NCBI RefSeq assembly: GCF_020497125.1
Contig: NC_059072.1
Span: 308,840,781-308,904,780, forward strand
DNA length: 64,000 bases
From: Mauremys mutica
Taxonomy: Eukaryota; Chordata; Testudines; Geoemydidae
Direction: 5' to 3'
Below are positions 32,020-43,020 of this stretch, piece after piece (within the stretch, counting starts at the first letter, position 1; each line of letters begins with the position of its first letter). The notes under the pieces were generated by a model. It saw nothing but the letters and a program-made list of their open reading frames with translations, had not been told where the DNA came from and made no database searches. A program made the translations under genes and the position numbers.

Positions 32020-33420
32020 ATAGTTTGCACTCACCACTGCTGCCCCAAAAAGAAAAAGTTTAAAACCAAGTGTAACTCTTCTGCCTGTCTGAGTTGGCAG
32101 CAACAAGGGCCGGGTTCAGTATCTAGAGGTTCCATTTTAATAACACAATGCAAAACCAGCAAAGAATCCTGTGGCACCTTATAGACTAACAGACGTTTTG
32201 CAGCATGAGCTTTCGTGGGTGAATACCCACTTCTTCGGATGCAAGTGGGTATTCACCCACGAAAGCTCATGCTGCAAAACGTCTGTTAGTCTATAAGGTG
32301 CCACAGGATTCTTTGCTGCTTCTACAGAACCAGACTAACACGGCTACCCCTCTGATACAATGCAAAACCAGTTTGAGCCCCCACCCAGTGACCTGGGACA
32401 ATTACATACCACCCGCTGGGCACCTCTAAGAGGCAATACTTCCCCTCTCGCAAGCACGGAGTCTGAGTGTATCAAAATCCTTTTAATAAAGGAGGGAAAC
32501 AATGTGGCATTATGTTGGGGAAACACCACAAACAGTATTCATAACACAAACCATGAGCAAAAGACCCCCCCCCCCAAGTAAGTTTGGCAGTATCCTTTTC
32601 CCCTCAGGGTCTTAAGTCCAGCAACCCAAAAAATCACCAAAAGTCCAAAAAGTCCAACACCCCAAAAGTCTCTTGAGTCCAGCAACCCAAAAATCACCCA
32701 AAAGTTCAACAACCCAAAAGTCTCTGTCCCTGGTCAGTGCAGCCCCAGAGTTTAAAAGTTTGTCTGCAGAGTCTTACCTCCCAGACTCACAAACAGCTCT
32801 GCTCTGCCAGCTTCTCAGCAATATATCTTCAGCCCCACTCCCAGCGATTTCATCACTTAGTAATTTTAGCTCTTTAGTGATTTCTGCTTATATTAGGGGA
32901 GCCTCAGTTATGGTGCACCATTGGCCCAAAGTGAATTCAGCTCAGCAGTCTGTAACTAGACTCCTAATGAAATTAAAATTAGCTCTGATATTCCACAGCG
33001 CAGAGAGGAGGAGATGTAATTGGTACTTCAGGCCCTTTAAAGGGGCCCATACTATCAGGTACAAATACCTGTCCCCAGCCTCTCTCAATTCATTGGGCTT
33101 TGGAACCCATGTCCCTTGTCTAGCGAGCGCTATTTAGTTGATGGCGAGTCCCTCTGTCATAAAACAGTTTCATTGTCCTTGATTCACATAATCAGGGTAA
33201 CAACACTTTATTCTTCCTGCCCCAATAACAGAGAAACTGGGGATCCCACAGCAGCCAAAGTGACCATTTTGGGCTGCAGTGGGCTCATGCTAGGCGGGTT
33301 GGGTGTGCCTATGCAAACAAGATCAGCCCCTGAAGTTCTTTTCCACAACTCGCCACAACTCACCACCAGATGTCAGGGTAGAGCTCATCCTGACTCTGTT
33401 TACACAAGGACTGACGTGAA
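32020..33420 (-). mobile_element. LTR-like retroelement block, probably antisense
   Basis: The block contains a run of degenerate repeats of gtccagcaacccaaaaa / aaaagtctct (about 32610-32730), a C10 tract near 32566-32576 and an AT-rich right half, all features I associate with turtle LTR elements. Ends and duplications are not resolved, so limits are approximate. The 5'-inverted fragment at 32160-32356 is inserted in it. Frames through it have no retroviral domains. Confidence 0.4.
32160..32356 (+). mobile_element. 5'-inverted retroelement fragment (Penelope-like candidate) with perfect 74-bp palindrome
   Basis: A 15-bp duplication, ACAATGCAAAACCAG, flanks it (32145-32159 and 32357-32371). 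The arms at 32158-32231 and 32244-32317 are exact reverse complements over 74 bp around a 12-nt centre. A short tail (ccagactaacacggctaccc) follows. A long duplication plus 5' inversion is the footprint of target-primed reverse transcription with twin priming. The outward-reading arm contains a hammerhead-like core (see findings). The same family lies at 53745-53854. Confidence 0.7.
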
Positions 33421-33909
33421 AAATTGCAGTGTCCTAAGTTGGATGCTCCATGTTACAGGAATTACAGAGCGCCAGCATCAATACATAGAATTGCTTAGCT
33501 GAAGCTATAAAGATAATAATTTAGGCCAGATTCTGCCTGGCCCTGAGATATGTTTGCTGTGGAAGGAAGGGCACAGGGAGTTTCACTCTACACCTTTACT
33601 TCTCCCCCTGGAGTGCACAGCACCCCAAAGCAGGCAGGAATGGCATAAAAGTCCTGTCCTTCCCGCTGCACAACCTCAGTTCGGCTCTTGACTGAGTCTC
33701 CTTGCTCTGCCCCTTTCTGAGACCAAAATGTTTTGGGACTGCTAGCGGCACCTGTGTAGACCACATCACTGTGTCATCATTGTCTGTGATGAGTAGGTCA
33801 GGGCCACGAGGCTCCCAGCTGAGCGTAGGCTGCCCAACCAGCCTCCTCTGTTTCATGGACTGTTGGTTTCAGAACATGAAATACAGAAATCCAGAGAAGC
33901 CAGTTGTCC
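33421..33909. other. intergenic DNA, nothing recognised
   Basis: Short chance frames on both strands only. Confidence 0.45.
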
Positions 33910-34110
33910 AGTGATCAGAGCAGGGGCCCAAGAACCAGGACATCTGGATTCTAGTCTTGGCCCTGCTGCTAACTCATTGCATGGTTTTGGTTGAGTCAGT
34001 CATTTTCCTCTGTGTCTTAGTTTTCTCATCTGTAAAATGGAGCTAATACTGACCCTCTGACCTCCCTTATCTAAGTGTTTTGAACTCCTGTGAAGGGACG
34101 AGGGGTCTAG
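33910..34110 (+). repeat. MIR-like SINE
   Basis: A tctggattctagtcttggcc block, ttgagtcagtcattttcctc, and the diagnostic tcatctgtaaaatggagcta give the sense orientation of the MIR core. Confidence 0.65.
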
Positions 34111-34639
34111 AACATGTCAGAGTGTTAACAGCTGGCATGGCTCCATATGCTCATGTTCCTCAGACCTTGCTGCTTCCTTGTGGTGTGAGAGTGAGTGAAA
34201 TGCTTCCCTAAGTCCCATGTGGGACATGAGAGCCTCCCAGGTGCATCATCTCCATTCTAAACCCCATATTTCAAGTATTTTTTGAAACAAAATGATCCTT
34301 TGGCCTGAAAGTCTCAGCGACTTGTAATTAACAAAGATCTAGGGTTCCAAGGTTCAGCCTAGTGTTTAGGTCAAGTCCCAGTTCGGGGAATTCCATTCCA
34401 TACATTCTGCATGCTCACTTGGATACAGGTTTCTGCATCATTTCCTGTGCTCCATCCCCAGCCAGGGGTGGCTAACATAGTTATTTTATATCCCATTCCT
34501 CACAGTGGCTGTGAAATGTACTTAATGAATTGTGTATGATTAGAATGTTCAGTCAGCATTGGTGACTCAGACTGGCTGGTGCAACTGGCCAAAGGGAGCT
34601 GGTAGGTTCAGAGGCAGTTTTAAAAAAAAGTAACTAGTT

Positions 34640-34930
34640 ATTCATAGCTTTGAGATTTAAGTTCTTGTGGTTAAAATACTGGATCGGGACTCAGGAGATC
34701 TGAGTTCAATTCCTAGCTCTGTCAGACTTCCTGTGCAACATTGGTCAAGTCACTTAAACTGTGTTTCCAGTCTTCATTGCAAAATGGACATAAAGATTCT
34801 TCCCTTTGTTGGTTTTATTTTTTGAGCTATTTGCAGCAGGGCTGGTCTCTTGCGAGATGTTTGCACAATACCTTGGAGAATGGGGCTCCTATCTTAATTA
34901 GGGCCGCTAAGTGCTACGACAATATAAATA
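34640..34930 (+). repeat. tRNA-derived SINE (MIR-like) with LINE-type tail
   Basis: The segment starts with a tRNA-like ggttaaaatactggatcggg and gagttcaattcctagct (A- and B-box-like). It continues through a gtcaagtcacttaaa core and ends near a gtgctacgacaatataaata segment of L2 type. Confidence 0.55.
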
Positions 34931-35757
34931 ATAATTATAGATGGCTGGTATGATTGAGTGGAGCGTTCCGCAATGGAACACTGTGGGCTCTTTGTCTTTT
35001 GGAACCTTTTCACATTGCATGAAATTGTTGCTATGGTAGCAGCATCCACAATACAGGAGCCATCTACGTGGGAGACAAGAAGCAGGTCTGTTCAGATCTG
35101 AATAATGTCCAGGCACATTCTCTGCTCCATGCAGCTTCCTACCAACCCTCTAGTTCCCCAAAATTGGCTCACTCTCTCTCTCAGGCCTTTCTTCCCCAAA
35201 ACATTTGTACAGCAGCTCCTTCTAACCTTCTACCCCGATGCTTTGCGAGAAGGAGCTTGTCCTCTTCAGCTCTATATGACTGGCCAATAATGTTTAACCG
35301 GTGGCAATGAGAGGGATGATTGGTGTTGAACATCAGTCCCAGGTTGTGGGGCTGCCACTGCTGGCAGGAGGAAAGTAGGGCTGCAGAATCTAAGCCCAGA
35401 AGGTCTGTTTGGCCCCTTAGACATTGAATTTGATTTGGTGGGGGAAAAAGAGATCATTAAAGGAGTGGGGAGAGGAGGAAACTTACCATTACCGCCGGCA
35501 GCTCCATTGATAACAGCAAGAGTAGGAACAGATTGGGTAGTCAGGAATTCCAAAAGTTCCCTGATTCACCAAATCACCTCTATGCCCAGTCATTCACTTT
35601 CTATCTATCTGATAGATCACGAGATGTGCCAGACAAAACAGGACTTCGGCTACAGTCCCCTCACATGTGGATAAGTGACGATTTTCTCCAGCTTCAGAAA
35701 GTGGGTGAATACATTTTGCTGTTTCCATCCACTGGCAGCCTCCTTCAACTATACTAC

Positions 35758-36141
35758 CCCCCAGAAGAGATATATCGGAAAAGGCAGGAAAATAAAGCCT
35801 TCTAGGAAGATGTAAAGGCCTTTAGGGAGAAGGCTAAGGCCGATAGGGAGAAGACAAAGACCTACCAGGCCTTCTGGGAACAAGTTCAAGCCATCAGTAA
35901 GCCATATGAGAGGAAGAAAAGGCCTTTTAGAAGAAACAAGAGACCTGTCTGGAAGATAAGGAAGCTTTCTTGGTCTAGAGCAACATGTCTGAAGTGGAAT
36001 AAGGAACTGGCCTTCATATAAATTGACTTCTGAATCATCCTGACTGAAGAAAGAGATATTTGGGTGGAACAAGATGTCTTCTCGATGAAAAAATGTGCAG
36101 TTCAGGAGCTGGAGAAAGCTCTGAAGAAGGCGAAGAAGTAA
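35758..36141 (+). pseudogene. CCDC70-like heptad-repeat gene, broken
   Basis: From 35758 the plus strand reads PPEEIYRKRQENKAF, TAG at 35803, then EDVKAFREKAKADREKTKTY and QAFWEQVQAI, the same KAF(R/W)EKxK heptads as the intact gene at 41511-42116. A +/- frameshift near 35905 moves the heptads to another frame (EEEKAF-stop-KKQETCLEDKEAF), and further stops follow. A last helical stretch (QELEKALKKAKK) ends at 36141. A pyrimidine-rich acceptor-like gattttctccagcttcag precedes it near 35680. This looks like a decayed tandem duplicate. A shared domain is seen; the CCDC70 family link is inferred. Confidence 0.6.
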
Positions 36142-36420
36142 GTCCTTTGGGAAGGTGTAACTGGCGCCTAGGAGCATATAGATGGAACATCAACATTCAA
36201 TACTAAAAACACTAATAAATTTGTGGCTGTCTCCTGTAGAGCTTGATAATTTTCTCAGTGCTGCATATCTTGACTATTTGGAACTTCATAGTGGCAGCAA
36301 GGATAGATCTGAAATCTGTCTTCTCCGAAATAAGCACAGGCACTTATCACTTGAGCTAAAGGAAAAGAAGCTGTTAGCAGCACAAGGCTTATGACACACA
36401 ATTAAGCAATTATGATTTGA

Positions 36421-36440
36421 TCCAATAGAGGGCAGCAGTA
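36421..36440 (+). promoter_or_regulatory. candidate CTCF-type binding motif
   Basis: CCAATAGAGGGCAGCAG fits the CTCF core with one mismatch, at the same S position as the site at 12700. It lies between the two CCDC70-like genes. Sequence match only. Confidence 0.3.
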
Positions 36441-36984
36441 CATATACTCACTAATACATTACAAGTTATTTTGCTTGTGATATGTACATTGTACATGTGG
36501 TTAATATGGACCCTCTCTGTTCCTCCCTCTAAGGCTCTTTATATTGTTTATTTTCTTCTTTCTTGGCCCCAACTTTCCATCCTCCCTTAAAAGCCCCCCA
36601 GCAATCTTTGCACACTCTGGCTCCAATTTCTCACTCTCCACTTGGAACTTCATTTCATTCCTTCCTGATTCTCCTCTGCTCTATCTGTTATCAAAGCAGC
36701 TGACGCATACAGGTGACTCTGGCTCAAAGAGGCTATAATGGAAAGAGCACTGTGACTCACTCTTTCACATTCTATAACTTAGCTGAAACACAAAAGATAG
36801 ACTCCTCTACATTTAAAGGTTAATAATGGGAAAAACAAACTGACAATCTCTCCTTTCAGTTAAGTAGCTATTGTACATGCCAAAGCATCAGTATTTATGT
36901 TATACTGTATATTGTTACATTGTAGATGATAGATATATTGAAAACCATCTGTGGGTAGAAGCCTCACTAAAATTAATAAGCATT

Positions 36985-37175
36985 GGTCAAGATTTTCAGA
37001 AACAGGAACCTAAATCCATATTTGAGCACCTACTGTAAATAATTGGCCTGATTTTCAAAAGTGCTGTGCACCCAGCAGCTCCCTCTGACCTCAGTGGGAG
37101 CTGGTGGGCACTCAACACTTTCGAACAAATCAGGCCACTTATTTACAGTAGGTGCCTACATATGGCTTTAGGAGC
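36985..37175. repeat. palindromic MITE-like repeat
   Basis: Left phrases gagcacctactgtaaataa and ggcctgattttcaaaagtg pair with right phrases cactttcgaacaaatcaggcc and ttatttacagtaggtgcct. The arms cover most of the 190 bp. Confidence 0.65.
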
Positions 37176-38867
37176 ATAGCTTTTTTATATCTTGGCCTTT
37201 GTGCCACAGGTTTATGATCAGCTGGGCCCATTAAGCTTAGTTATAGCTCCAGCATGACATGTATGTCTCTATTTTCTTCATATAATGTGTTTTTTAAATG
37301 GGAGATGCAATAGTGCGATTATTATATTAGGTTCAAGCTTCATATACATACAATAATAGAGCCAAAATATTTATATTTGCCTAATATTTAAAGTATGTTG
37401 AGGCAAGCCGGTTTTGTTAAGGTCCCTCAGCAGGAATCCTTAACCCAACAATGCAACATAGCTTATTGTGGTTTTATAGTTCTATTTATTACACTCCATG
37501 AACAGATGATCATTTACAGTAAGGTATGAGAGGGGAACCCAGATCCATTCTTGGCTCCTCCCTCATTCACCTCCACCCCAATGATCACCATAAGCTCATT
37601 TCAATATTACTTAGCTTTGGGTCATTGGTGTTGTACTTTGTGAAATGACATCACTATAGGTGACCTGAATCTTAGCTAGGCAATCCCCACAGGGCATCAG
37701 ACATCCAGTGAGGTTAAAGCCCACACTTGTGTAAGTATTGTACAGTCTCTCTTAAATTTGTTACAAATGTTATGGTTTTGGTAGTACATGTATTGTTATT
37801 AAGCAGAATTACTGTGTATCCCTGGGGTTTGACTTCCTGAAGTCTAGAGATGTTCACACCACCAAGAAAAAAAATCTCTTTGGGTAAAGAAATTATTTTA
37901 TCAATCTATCCATAAGGCCTCTGCAAGCCAAAGGCTAAACTCAGATTGTCATCAAAGATGTCCGCCATTACTACACATCTAGAGATATCAGCAATGACCC
38001 AACAACTGTTACTTTTACCTAATAGAAATAGTGTTTGCAAATCTATGGAACTAAATGATATAATTTAGTCATATTTTCTATTTGATAATTATGATGTACA
38101 AAATGAAAAAACTTATGCCTGCATTTTTGTAAGGGTGGTCCAGCAACATGATATAAGAAGAAATGAAATTGCTTTCTACTGAGCCTTTCAAAAAGAGCTT
38201 TCAAGTCCTTTCTTTGCATTTTACATGCATGTCATGGAGAGAGAGGTTCCAAGTGGGACTGGTGGCTTACTAATTTGGTCTTCTGAACACCAGATCTGAT
38301 TTGGAAAAGACCTTCACTGTATATTCATTGTCTATCTTAGTCCTTGTTCTTGAAGCATCAGTAAAACCCTTCTTCATTACTTCCCTAGAGGTAGAACTAA
38401 GCAACCAGAAGATGTCTGATTTGTCTTCGCTTTCTACCATTTAACAAACTATACATGCATGAGGTAAAAATCAGTTCATCAGGTTGCATTAAATACAATG
38501 GAACATTGGTTATGTGCCTCACTTAGCTGGACTATAGAAGCATGTCTCATGCAATTGTTTTTATAGCTCAGGCAAAATTAGGTGAGTAAATGTGCCAAAA
38601 CCAATTGCCAAGAGCAGATTACCTCAATTACCCTGACTTGTGGCAGGCCAGAAAACACTGGAAATGAACATGCTGGGTCAAGCAGGATAATGAATGTATT
38701 GCTCTGCATGTAGCACTTCTCTAGGCCCAACAGGATCAGCAAAGTGAAACTAACAAGGCAGCTACCATTTTCACTCTGCTTCTGTTGGTTGGAGGTAGGG
38801 CAAGAAAAGGAAAAGTATGCAGTCCAGGAAGTGAGACACTGAGACCTAAAGAAGAGAGAAGAACATA
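37176..38867. other. intergenic DNA, nothing recognised
   Basis: AT-rich DNA with no supported gene or repeat. Confidence 0.5.
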
Positions 38868-39295
38868 AGAACGGCCATACAGGTTCAGACCAAATGTCCA
38901 TCTAGCCCAGTGTCCTGTTTTCTGACAGTGGCCAATGTCAGATGCCCCAGAGGGAATGAACAGAACAGGTAATCATCAAGTGATCCATCCCCTGTCACCC
39001 ATTCCCAGCTTCTGGCAAACAGAGGCTAGGGACACCATCCCTGTCCATCCTAGCTAATAGCCATTGATGGACCTATCCTCCATGAAGTTATCCAGTTCTT
39101 TTTTGAATCCTGTTATAGTCTTGGCCTTCACAACATCCTCTGGCAAGGAGTTCCACAGGTTGACTGTGCGTTGTGTGAAAACATACTTCCTTTTATTTGT
39201 TTTAAACCTGCTGCCTATTAATAGAAATATCAAATGTGAGATACTTAATCTGAAAGAAGACTGGCAATATTTGAGCTCCTTATTGGCTGCCATCA
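38868..39295 (-). mobile_element. CR1-type LINE 3' end with reverse transcriptase C-terminus
   Basis: The minus strand encodes [20 protein letters not shown] and [20 protein letters not shown] ending in MEDRSINGY, the C-terminus of a CR1-group ORF2. The 3' untranslated part (38868-39050) starts at cataagaac/ggccatac. The same family lies at 63017-64000, where the C-terminus has decayed more. Confidence 0.85.
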
Positions 39296-41019
39296 GTCTA
39301 CTGGTGATTAAACTGATAAGGGTAAGAACCTCAGAATTAAATCCTTCTCATTTAATACAGTATCTGATTCTCCCTCTACATGATACAATAACTCCCATTA
39401 AAAGCTCTCTGTGAATTACTTGCATCCTGAGGTAGGGGAATCTGGCCTTTGGATTCCTCCAATCCCCTGCTGGAAGAGAGGAAGAGATGTGGGAGGAAAA
39501 GGTTCCTCCTGAGCGATAAAAGTTAAAGCGTGGCTAGGGTGTGAGTATGAACAAATGGAACAAGTGCTGACACTCACTCAGAGGCAAGGTAGGGTGTGAG
39601 TAAGTGTGGGTCTTTTATTTAAAAGACTCAGACAATCCTGTCTTCTGTTTGCTAACTCTGCTTCTGAATCCTTCCTTCCTGGACCCTCAGGGAAGGACCA
39701 GGCTGAAGCAGCTGCAGTGCATGGAATGGCAAAATTCACCTCCTGTTGCTGCTATGTCATCGCTCTTCAAAAGTCTCCCAAAGAGTTGGGACTGAGCGGT
39801 CACTGCCGCTCCTCCAAGGATCCCTCCCTCTCCCCATCATAGAGCATATGTTGGGATCAGGTCTGGCACCCTTTCCCCTTTGTTTTCAGGCAGCTTCTTG
39901 TTAGTATGGAGATAAATGGGATTGAACTTTCCTTATCCCACTGACTGCCACCAACAGGGATCTCAGAGGGTGGGAAAGGAGGAGATGCTACGTACTGGTC
40001 TCTTTGACAAAAAGGGCTTGCCTCCCCAGGAGTCCACAAGAGGGGTGGGTGCAAAGGAGCCACTGCCAGCAATCACGTTTGTTGAGAAGACATTGCTGTT
40101 GTTTCAGTGACTACTGAGAGCCTCGCAGGGAGCAGGGATTGAGGTGTGCTGCTAGGAGCCCTGCAAGGATGCAGTGGAGCATCACTTCTATCCCCCCTTT
40201 CTCTTCCCCACTCCAGGCAGCACATTCACAGCCTCCCAGCTTTCGCTATGCCAGTGAATGGTTAATCTCCCTTCTCAGGAGAAGGCCAGAGAAGTAGCAA
40301 AGCAGTATTAGAGGAGTAGGTGAGACCAGGAGCACCAATAGTTCCTCTTCATCCACAGGGCTCCAGGCGGTGGTTCTCTCCAACTGTGGGGCTGCTAGAC
40401 ACACAGCTCATCCTAATGGCCGTGAGAGAGGCTAGAAGTGGCTTCTTTCATTCACTCTGCCCCCACTTGCCCTGGTGATCACTGGTAGCAGTGGCATGGG
40501 GAGTGGATGGTAGGAGTGGAATGGATGATGTTAGAAGACCATCCCCATAGATTCTCACATCCACATCAAAGGCTATTGGAAGGACCTACTGGGTACTATC
40601 CTGGTAAGTCCCTTCAACACCTACATCTCACATGAGGAGAGGGTAAATCAAGGAAGAAGGAGGTTTAAGGTATCACACACTTCCCATCTCCTTGATAATC
40701 ACCATTGGCAAGAGAAGGCACCATTCCCTGCACTGCCCCTGCTATCCCTGGAAGCTCTCCTAAGTGTCCAGCAAAGGGGAGAGGAAATCGTGCATAATCA
40801 AATAATGAAAAGACATTTTATTTATAAAGCACCCTGCTCCGGATCCTGAGGCATTGTACAATAATTCATAATAAAAATAACAGTACAAATAAGTAGTTAG
40901 CTTTTCTCTCAGTTCAGGAATTATGAGGCAGAGTTAGTCAATAGAAAACCAGATTGTTTTCTCTCTCCATTGGTTGGGTAATTAGTGATTCTGTGTGCCT
41001 CCATTTTGAGATGCCTACT
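39296..41019. other. intergenic DNA, nothing recognised
   Basis: No supported gene. Frames near 39604-40110 lack domains and overlap on both strands. Confidence 0.45.
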
Positions 41020-41165
41020 TCCAGGGGCCTAATTTTTGGAGGGTGAGTGCTCAGCACTTTCAGAAACCCTAGGTCCCTGCCAAGATCTCAAGTTGGGCAC
41101 TCAAAAAACAGAGGCACCCAAAATCATTTTTGAAAATCACTTTGGAAAATCTTGGTCCAGCTTTA
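41020..41165. repeat. dispersed palindromic repeat fragment
   Basis: The segment ggtgagtgctcagcactttc ... gatctcaagttgggcactca ... tttttgaaaatcactt has short inverted phrases and resembles the family at 36985-37175. Confidence 0.4.
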
Positions 41166-41510
41166 CGCCTACAATGAGCTACAGGACCCCTGCCCAAATA
41201 CTGCACTAATTGATGCTATATAAGTGCCATCCAAAGAGAAGGCTTTTCACTTTGTAAACATCTGTATTTCTGGTGGAGCCATATTTTAATCCCTCCCCTC
41301 CCTCTGATTTACACAATTACTGCATATGTTTGAGCAATTCCAATTACGATAGTCGTTGCTGACATCTTGACACTTCTCTATCTGATGGGCTATAGGATGT
41401 GACAGGCTGAACTGGGCTTGGACCATGCCTTGCCCTCACAAGGCTCCGTAAGCGATGAGAGCTTTCATCAAGGTTGGCAAGTGAATGAATAAAACTGCCA
41501 CTGCCTCTAG

Positions 41511-42116
41511 ATGTCCTACACCTCCCGCCAGAAACAGCTCATCAAGAAGCTGTGGGATGAGAAAGTTTTTCGGGAAAAAATAAAGGCTTTTTGGGAGAAG
41601 ATCAAGGGCTTTCGGGAGAAGATGAATGCCTTTCGGGAGAAGATCAGGGCCTTCAGGATGGCGATCCAGGCCTTCTGGGAGGAGGAAAACCCCATCTGGG
41701 AGGAGGAAAATGCCTTTCGGGAGGCAGAAAAGACTTTCCGGGAAGAAGCAAAAGCCTTCTGGGAGGGGTACAGGGACTTCTGGAGGGGGTATAATGCTTT
41801 CTGGAAGAAGGACAAGGCTTTCTGGAAGGAGGATCAGTTCCTCTGGGAAAAGGACAAGGTTCTCCTGGACGAGGACAAGGTCCTGTGGGCAGAAGAAAAG
41901 GCTCTCTGGGCAGATGAAAAAGCCCTCCTAGAAGAGGAAAGAGCTTTCTGGGAGGATGAGGAAGCCCTCCGAGAAGATGAAAAAGCCCTCCAAGAAGATG
42001 AAAAATTTATCTGGGAGGGGGCATTTGGCCCTCTGAGAGGAGAACAATTACTGATAGCTGTAGTTATCAATGCTCCTGGGGCTCATGGCCCAGATATTCT
42101 TAGAGGAAGAGGGTAG
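41511..42116 (+). CDS. CCDC70: coiled-coil protein, CCDC70 homologue (201 aa)
   Basis: The 201-residue frame opens with MSYTSRQKQLIKKLWDEK and then runs as 22 uninterrupted heptads (residues 15-168) of the form ExxKAF(W/R): for example EKIKAFW, EEENAFR, KKDKAFW, AEEKALW. Position 7 is usually Trp or Arg, position 6 Phe or Leu. The first heptads are Lys-rich and the last Glu/Asp-rich, so the rod is charge-polarised. This is the layout I know for CCDC70, a single-coding-exon gene reported mainly in testis; its biochemical role is not established. Mammalian CCDC70 has a longer N-terminus and starts its heptads with a similar RQKKLI-type stretch. The start lies directly after CTGCCTCTAG, a possible splice acceptor, so an upstream exon may exist. 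A 33-residue non-repetitive tail follows. No membrane or signal segment is visible. Confidence 0.8.
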   Translation: MSYTSRQKQLIKKLWDEKVFREKIKAFWEKIKGFREKMNAFREKIRAFRMAIQAFWEEENPIWEEENAFREAEKTFREEAKAFWEGYRDFWRGYNAFWKKDKAFWKEDQFLWEKDKVLLDEDKVLWAEEKALWADEKALLEEERAFWEDEEALREDEKALQEDEKFIWEGAFGPLRGEQLLIAVVINAPGAHGPDILRGRG

Positions 42117-42722
42117 CCAGAGGGAATGAAAACAAGGTGTAAATTATTCTGCTGGATTCAAAACTAATATTTGGAAAGTCACATATGATGAAGCACCTGT
42201 GTAATTAGTCAGTTACCCTCTTTGCTTTGATTACCCTTCTGAACTAGCCTCTTTGACCCCAGAAACCTGATAAAAGCCTAATGGAATTTCAGTAGAACTA
42301 TTTTACAGTGTAATTTGCTTTAAGGTGATTGCATTTAGGTTCTCGTTACATTATTTATTGCTCTGGGATCTTGTGCATTGGTAAATGGCATGAAGCTGTC
42401 ATGCACCACCCCAGTTTCCAAACCTCTCACCTGTAAAACAGGAGGTTGATGTTCAGTAGATGCTAACACACCAGAGAAAGAGAATTTACCAGCTGAGTCC
42501 AAGATCATCATAATTATAAATCTGTCAGTCACTGCTGATCCACCAGTGTAATTCGAGTCAGTGGAGTTACACCAGCATATCACTGGAGGAAGGCAGTGGT
42601 GTTTTAGGCCCCCTCTTTATATTCAAGAGACATAGTGCTAAAGTCAGTGATGAGAAAACTCTTGCTGTTCCCCAACATTATGCTTTTGATCTTCCTCCTC
42701 ATTGCTCTCTGGAGTCTGATGT
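42117..42722. other. intergenic DNA downstream of CCDC70
   Basis: A fragment of the short palindromic repeat family lies at about 42530-42580. No obvious AATAAA lies close to the CCDC70 stop. Confidence 0.45.
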
Positions 42723-42730
42723 GGATAGGT

Positions 42731-43012
42731 CAGGGGCCAGTTTGTTTACCTGCTGTGTCCACCGGTTCGGCGGACCGTGGCTCCCACTGGCCGCGGTTCG
42801 CCGTTCCAGGCCAATGGGGGCGGCGGGAAGCGGTGCGGGCGAGGGATGTGCTGGCCGCAGCTTCCCGCCTCCCCCATTGGCCTGGAGCGGCGAACCGCAG
42901 CCAGTGGGAGCCACGATTGGCTGAACCTGCAGATGCAGCAAATAAACAAACTGGCCTGGCCCGCCAGGGTGCTTACCCTGGCGAACCGCGTGCCAGAGGT
43001 TGCCGACCCCTG
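42731..43012. mobile_element. non-autonomous hAT MITE (282 bp), hairpin interior
   Basis: The left end is CAGGGGCC and the right end GTTGCCGACCCCTG. A perfect 8-bp duplication GGATAGGT flanks it (42723-42730 and 43013-43020). Inside, ccgtggctcccactggccgc pairs with gcagccagtgggagccacg, and a ggccaatgggggcggcggga phrase pairs with cccgcctcccccattggcct, forming a long hairpin. The left TIR looks internally deleted. Confidence 0.88.
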
Positions 43013-43020
43013 GGATAGGT

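Noticed and set aside
32673..33137. A 154-codon frame rich in Ser, Pro and Lys
   Set aside because: Its start is the degenerate gtccagcaaccc repeat of an LTR-like block, and nothing resembles gag or pol.
41516..41815. Open frames in other phases and strand across CCDC70
   Set aside because: A 21-bp periodic sequence stays open in several frames. Only the KAF(W/R) heptad frame matches a known family.
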